Source: Bacteroidales bacterium (GTDB taxonomy: Bacteria > Bacteroidota > Bacteroidia > Bacteroidales > UBA4181). Taken from it: a stretch of 7,719 nt of DNA. Both the position numbers and the translations under genes were made by a program. The stretch is from assembly GCA_031259205.1 (NCBI GenBank), contig JAIRLS010000079.1, forward strand, positions 1 through 7,719, in the 5' to 3' direction. Within the stretch, counting starts at the first letter, position 1; the number at the start of each line of letters is the position of its first letter. The notes beneath the pieces were generated by a model. The model saw only the letters and a program-made list of their open reading frames with translations. It was not told where the DNA came from and did no database searches. Of this stretch, positions 4,651 through 7,719 are shown piece by piece.

Positions 4651-7329
4651 TCATTCCCATTGTTCGTAAGGGACGGCATTTTCGTTGTAGTACAGATGGA
4701 TGAATCCGGTGAGCGTTTTTATTTGCAGTCCGGTGAGACGTTCTTCGTACACGTCGCAGGTGTAGTAATACACGCCGGAAGGGACGAAACGTTTACCGTC
4801 CATATCTCTGCCGTCCCAGTTGATGGCGGCGTCTTCGGTTCGGAAGACGAGTTTGCCCCAGCGGTTGAATATTTGCATGTTTACTTTCCGGACGTCTGCG
4901 GGGTTGTATGATTTGAAGACGTCGTTGATGTTGTCGCCGTTGGGAGTGAAGACGTTGGGCAGTTCGTACGCGCCGCATTCGTCGAGGCATACGGTGTTGC
5001 TTGCCGGCGATTCGTTGTCGGCGCTGTCTGTTGCCGTAACGTAATAACATCCCCGTACGTTTTCGGCGTGCAGGTAGTGGAGGATGTTGCGATCCGTCAC
5101 GGTATCAAGGAGCGTGTAGACAGGTTCTTCACCGGAAGAGAAATAAATGTTGAATTTGCGGACGTCGTTCATACATTGTGGGTTAAAAGTCCATTCCAGA
5201 TAGTTGGCAATTTCCGTGCAACGACTCGTGCCGGCGAGTTCGGGCGCACAGGGCGGCTCATTGTCCAGGGGCGTGGAGCAGGCAATATGCGAACGGTTGA
5301 CGGTTTCGTACCGGATGCTGTCTATCAGACGGTAGCCGGCGCTTTCGATACGGTAACAATAGCGTTGTCCGTTGGTCAGTCCCGTGTCGGTATAGCTTTC
5401 GCCGGAGGCTGTTCCCGTATAGACGAAATCCGCAAAAAGGCAGGTGTCGCCGGCGGGTTTTGAGCAGCGGTAAATCTCGTAACGGGTATTGATCCACGGG
5501 GTATAGCGTCCGAAAGTGACGGTGATGGCCTTGTCTGTAGGCGCGAGTTCAGGATAGAGCGTCGAGGCGGTTTCGTTTTCTTCCATAAGGAACTCGTTGC
5601 CCGTTTCCATGTTCCATAATTCCACCGTGTAATAGTAGGGATACACGGTCAGGGTATTGAGATGTTCGTCCGTAAACAGCGTGTCGATCAATTGCGTGTT
5701 GGGCGGGTCGGTTTTGTACAACAGTGTCCGTTCGCCATCCTGGGCGCCTGTTTGCCGGTAGAGGCGGTATTGGAACGGTCCTGTTTTTCCGTCGAGGAGT
5801 TTATCCAGTGGCCGGCGCAACCATGCTACCTGTATTTGCCCGTCGTTTTCGTCGATGACGACCACATCGGCCATGATGAGCGGCGGCATGCCGGAAGCCA
5901 GCGTTGCGCACGATTCGTCGGAAGGGAAACTTTTTGCCCCGTCGGAAAAGACGGTTACCACACGGTAGCAATATTCCGTGCCGGGGCTTAATCCCTTTCC
6001 CTGATTGGTGTCTTCAAACAGAAGGGTGTTACGCCCGCTTACTTCGCCGACTTTCACATAAGAGGAATTGGCCGGAATACCGCCTGCGCACGAGTCGGGG
6101 TCGACGGCGCTGGAACCGATGCTCCGGTAGATTTCGTACCCGGAGGCATGCGTACACCTCGAAGCGTCCCATGTAAGCATGATGCTTTTTCGGGCGGCAA
6201 CGGCCTTCACGTCGTTCACTTTCGGTGCAAGCACAGTGATGTCGAAATGGGTGAAAGCCACCAGTTTCACGTCTGTGTTTTGGTCTTCGGCTCTTACCGT
6301 TACCGTGTAGGGTTGCTTACGGACGTGCGTAAGGTCGGTCGGCCAGCGGAAATGCGCTGTGACGGATCCTGCGGTGTTGTGGACGACGGTAAATTCGGCG
6401 GGATACGGATACACTTGAAAGGGGCCGCCGGAGGCTGTCATTTGGATGTGGTCATTGTCGGGGTCGGTAGCGGAAAGCTCGCAGTCAATGACGGTGCCTG
6501 CTTCCACGCAACGCGCAAGGGCTTGTGATATGACGGGCGGACGGTTGCTCGTGTTTACTACTTCTATTTGCATGTCGCGGGTGATGCTGCTTTGCCGGAT
6601 TCCGTTGCGCCACTCGAAGAGTTTGATAGCGATGTTGTAGATACCTGTCTGGACAGGCGACGCCCAGATCAGGTCGCCTGTAACGGCGTTCATCACAATG
6701 GAATCCGAGGCCTCCGGCAGGGAATACCCTTCAATCTCGGTGTTCTTTTCGCGCGTGGGAACGGTCAGTTCGTAGGACAAGCTGTCGCCGTCTGCATCGT
6801 ATGCCGACGGATTGTGTACAAACACCTGTCCTACCGCCGCCTTGTCGATGGGATAGACAAGCAACTGCGGGGCATTGTTGGCGCCGAGATTAGGGTCGAT
6901 TCTGAAAACGGTCGAAAGGGAAAAAACCATGTAACCCGAATTGGGAATATTCGATACGCCGAAATTGCGGTTCGGATCTTCTACGGAAATGGTATAAACG
7001 CCCGACCCGGGAAAGGTATGCAGCGCCGTGTACACGTTTCGGTAATAGCTGTCGGGTAAAACCTCCTGATGAGCGCGTGGAACGGACGACACGCTGTTGT
7101 CGCCCCAGCGAATATCCAGCGAACGACGGTCAACAGGGCTGCCCGTATAGGCAAATACGGTCAGGGTAAACTCATAGGTATAACCCGAAACATGCCTGAA
7201 AACAATCTCTCCCGCACGGTTGTGTGTAGCCCTTGCCGTCAAACCGGCGAACGACAAACAGAGAATGATGAACAGTAACCGGTTCAACAACCGGCTTATG
7301 ATTATCGGATGATGCACTGTGTTTTTCAT
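4651..7329 (-). CDS. Secreted multidomain protein with T9SS type B C-terminal sorting domain
   Basis: This 892-residue protein is an exported, probably surface-attached or released protein of the gliding-motility-associated C-terminal domain (CHU_C) class. Residues 1-34 form a signal peptide (basic start, hydrophobic 19-30, cleavage after TARA). Residues 35-160 are an N-terminal beta domain beginning THNRAGEIVF, frequent in these proteins. Two cadherin-like units follow (about 160-260, with AYDADGDSLSYEL, and 265-367, with ATDPDNDH). Four fibronectin III-like units follow at about 369-478, 483-592, 593-688 and 690-785, with recurring YEIYR / YRVV patterns and paired cysteines. The sorting domain spans about 788-880: PNVFTPNGDNINDVF (791-805), FNRWGKLVF (821-829), NWDGRDMDGK (837-846), PSGVYYYTC (850-858) and GFIHLY (875-880). 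A 12-residue tail follows. In this class the domain directs passage through the type IX secretion outer-membrane channel. No enzymatic domain is seen; adhesion or matrix formation is an inference. The PorP/SprF-type partner gene often found downstream is absent. Confidence 0.9.
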   Translation of the reverse strand: MKNTVHHPIIISRLLNRLLFIILCLSFAGLTARATHNRAGEIVFRHVSGYTYEFTLTVFAYTGSPVDRRSLDIRWGDNSVSSVPRAHQEVLPDSYYRNVYTALHTFPGSGVYTISVEDPNRNFGVSNIPNSGYMVFSLSTVFRIDPNLGANNAPQLLVYPIDKAAVGQVFVHNPSAYDADGDSLSYELTVPTREKNTEIEGYSLPEASDSIVMNAVTGDLIWASPVQTGIYNIAIKLFEWRNGIRQSSITRDMQIEVVNTSNRPPVISQALARCVEAGTVIDCELSATDPDNDHIQMTASGGPFQVYPYPAEFTVVHNTAGSVTAHFRWPTDLTHVRKQPYTVTVRAEDQNTDVKLVAFTHFDITVLAPKVNDVKAVAARKSIMLTWDASRCTHASGYEIYRSIGSSAVDPDSCAGGIPANSSYVKVGEVSGRNTLLFEDTNQGKGLSPGTEYCYRVVTVFSDGAKSFPSDESCATLASGMPPLIMADVVVIDENDGQIQVAWLRRPLDKLLDGKTGPFQYRLYRQTGAQDGERTLLYKTDPPNTQLIDTLFTDEHLNTLTVYPYYYTVELWNMETGNEFLMEENETASTLYPELAPTDKAITVTFGRYTPWINTRYEIYRCSKPAGDTCLFADFVYTGTASGESYTDTGLTNGQRYCYRIESAGYRLIDSIRYETVNRSHIACSTPLDNEPPCAPELAGTSRCTEIANYLEWTFNPQCMNDVRKFNIYFSSGEEPVYTLLDTVTDRNILHYLHAENVRGCYYVTATDSADNESPASNTVCLDECGAYELPNVFTPNGDNINDVFKSYNPADVRKVNMQIFNRWGKLVFRTEDAAINWDGRDMDGKRFVPSGVYYYTCDVYEERLTGLQIKTLTGFIHLYYNENAVPYEQWE

Positions 7330-7353
7330 TTTCTAATATTCATTAACAGCGAT

Positions 7354-7383
7354 TTGCGAAAAGACATTATATTACTATGTTTG
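7354..7383 (+). promoter_or_regulatory. Possible plus-strand promoter (TTG-N19-TATGTTTG), antisense to the transposase tail
   Basis: On the plus strand TTG (7354-7356) and TATGTTTG (7376-7383) are separated by 19 bp, matching the Bacteroidota promoter form. Transcription would start near 7390 and run antisense through the end of the transposase-like gene. No plausible plus-strand protein follows, so any product would be a non-coding or antisense RNA. It may be a chance match in an AT-rich gap. Confidence 0.3.
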
Positions 7384-7404
7384 TTTTGCAGATTTTATCT
7401 TCGA

Positions 7405-7719
7405 CTACTTTCCGGCCAAAACAGCAGCTATCTGTTCTTCTGTGAGGTCTGTAATTGCGGCAAGCTGCTTAAGGCTCATGCCCAGACTGTAACCGTTGCG
7501 AATGATTTTTTCCATATTGCGCCTCTTGCCGATCTCGACGCCCCGTTTTTCGCCTCGCTTTTCGCCTCGCTTTTCGCCGATCTCAATGCCTCGCTTTTCG
7601 CCTTTTTCTTCCGCATAATCCACGGCAAGAGCGACATCGTCGTATTCCAGTACACTTCTTTTATATGTTTCCATCTCTTTTTTTGTTAATTTATCTATTC
7701 TTGCTTCTTCGTACAGTAT
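7405..7719 (-). CDS. C-terminal end of a PD-(D/E)XK nuclease family transposase (Rpn-like), partial
   Basis: The frame stays open from the window edge (7719) to the stop at 7405-7407, giving 104 residues of a protein whose start lies outside. Visible order: a segment with YEEARIDKLTKKEMETYKRS (first about 22 residues), which is the typical region following the nuclease core in Rpn/PF12784 proteins; a Gly/Glu/Lys/Arg-rich repeat built from GEKRG and GVEIG/GIEIG; and a terminal helix-turn-helix-like piece (SLKQLAAITDLTEEQIAAVLAG). The Met at 7672-7674 (METYKRS) is internal to the family pattern, so it is unlikely to be the true start. Proteins of this family are recombination-promoting nucleases that lack insertion-sequence ends, often multicopy in Bacteroidota. 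Whether the nuclease core is intact cannot be judged here. The gene lies 75 bp upstream of the T9SS protein gene, in the same direction. Confidence 0.75.
   Translation of the reverse strand: MLYEEARIDKLTKKEMETYKRSVLEYDDVALAVDYAEEKGEKRGIEIGEKRGEKRGEKRGVEIGKRRNMEKIIRNGYSLGMSLKQLAAITDLTEEQIAAVLAGK
7528..7602 (-). repeat. Coding tandem repeat (GEKRG units) in the transposase tail
   Basis: Two perfect tandem 12-mers (ttcgcctcgctt at 7549-7560 and 7561-7572) lie between two diverged 27-bp copies (7528-7554 and 7576-7602), which encode GEKRGVEIG and GEKRGIEIG. The period is a multiple of three, so copy-number change would keep the frame. Such Gly/Glu/Lys/Arg repeats are common in the tails of this family. 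Confidence 0.7.

Noticed and set aside
7405..7674. Reading the transposase tail as a complete 89-residue small protein
   Set aside because: The frame continues upstream to the window edge with family-typical residues (YEEARIDKLTKKE), so the Met is internal.

Overview
The window looks like a chromosomal segment of a Bacteroidota bacterium, most likely Bacteroidales. Three independent signs support this. A large secreted protein ends in a type IX secretion (T9SS) type B C-terminal domain. Two intergenic regions carry promoters with the Bacteroidota form TTG-N19-TAnnTTTG. The genes start without visible Shine-Dalgarno sequences. All recognisable genes lie on the minus strand, so the layout is best read from right to left.

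Right edge (7405-7719): the C-terminal end of a PD-(D/E)XK nuclease family transposase (Rpn/PF12784-like), whose 5' part lies outside the window. It contains a short Lys/Glu/Gly-rich peptide repeat. Next (4651-7329) is an 892-residue exported multidomain protein with cadherin-like and fibronectin III-like units and a T9SS type B sorting domain. It is probably a surface or secreted adhesin-like protein.

An AT-rich gap of about 100 bp holds a clear Bacteroidota promoter (4569-4598). This drives what looks like a three-gene operon: a phosphoglucosamine-mutase-type phosphohexomutase (glmM, 3169-4548), a PaaK-like adenylate-forming acyl-CoA ligase (1837-3144) and a PlsC-like acyltransferase (688-1830). 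The gaps are only 24 and 6 bp. The ligase/acyltransferase pair suggests an acid is activated to a thioester and then transferred to an acceptor. Co-transcription with glmM raises the possibility that the acceptor belongs to cell-envelope metabolism, but this is inference.

Left region (1-687): no convincing gene. It is a mosaic of short repeats: a 19-bp palindrome next to the acyltransferase stop codon, a 39-bp direct repeat present twice, an inverted arm able to pair with either copy, three 11-bp tandem duplications and a hairpin. A second consensus promoter (254-283, minus) points out of the window towards an open frame running off the left edge (1-219), which may be the start of an unidentified gene. 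I see no CRISPR array, RNA gene, complete insertion sequence or defence system.
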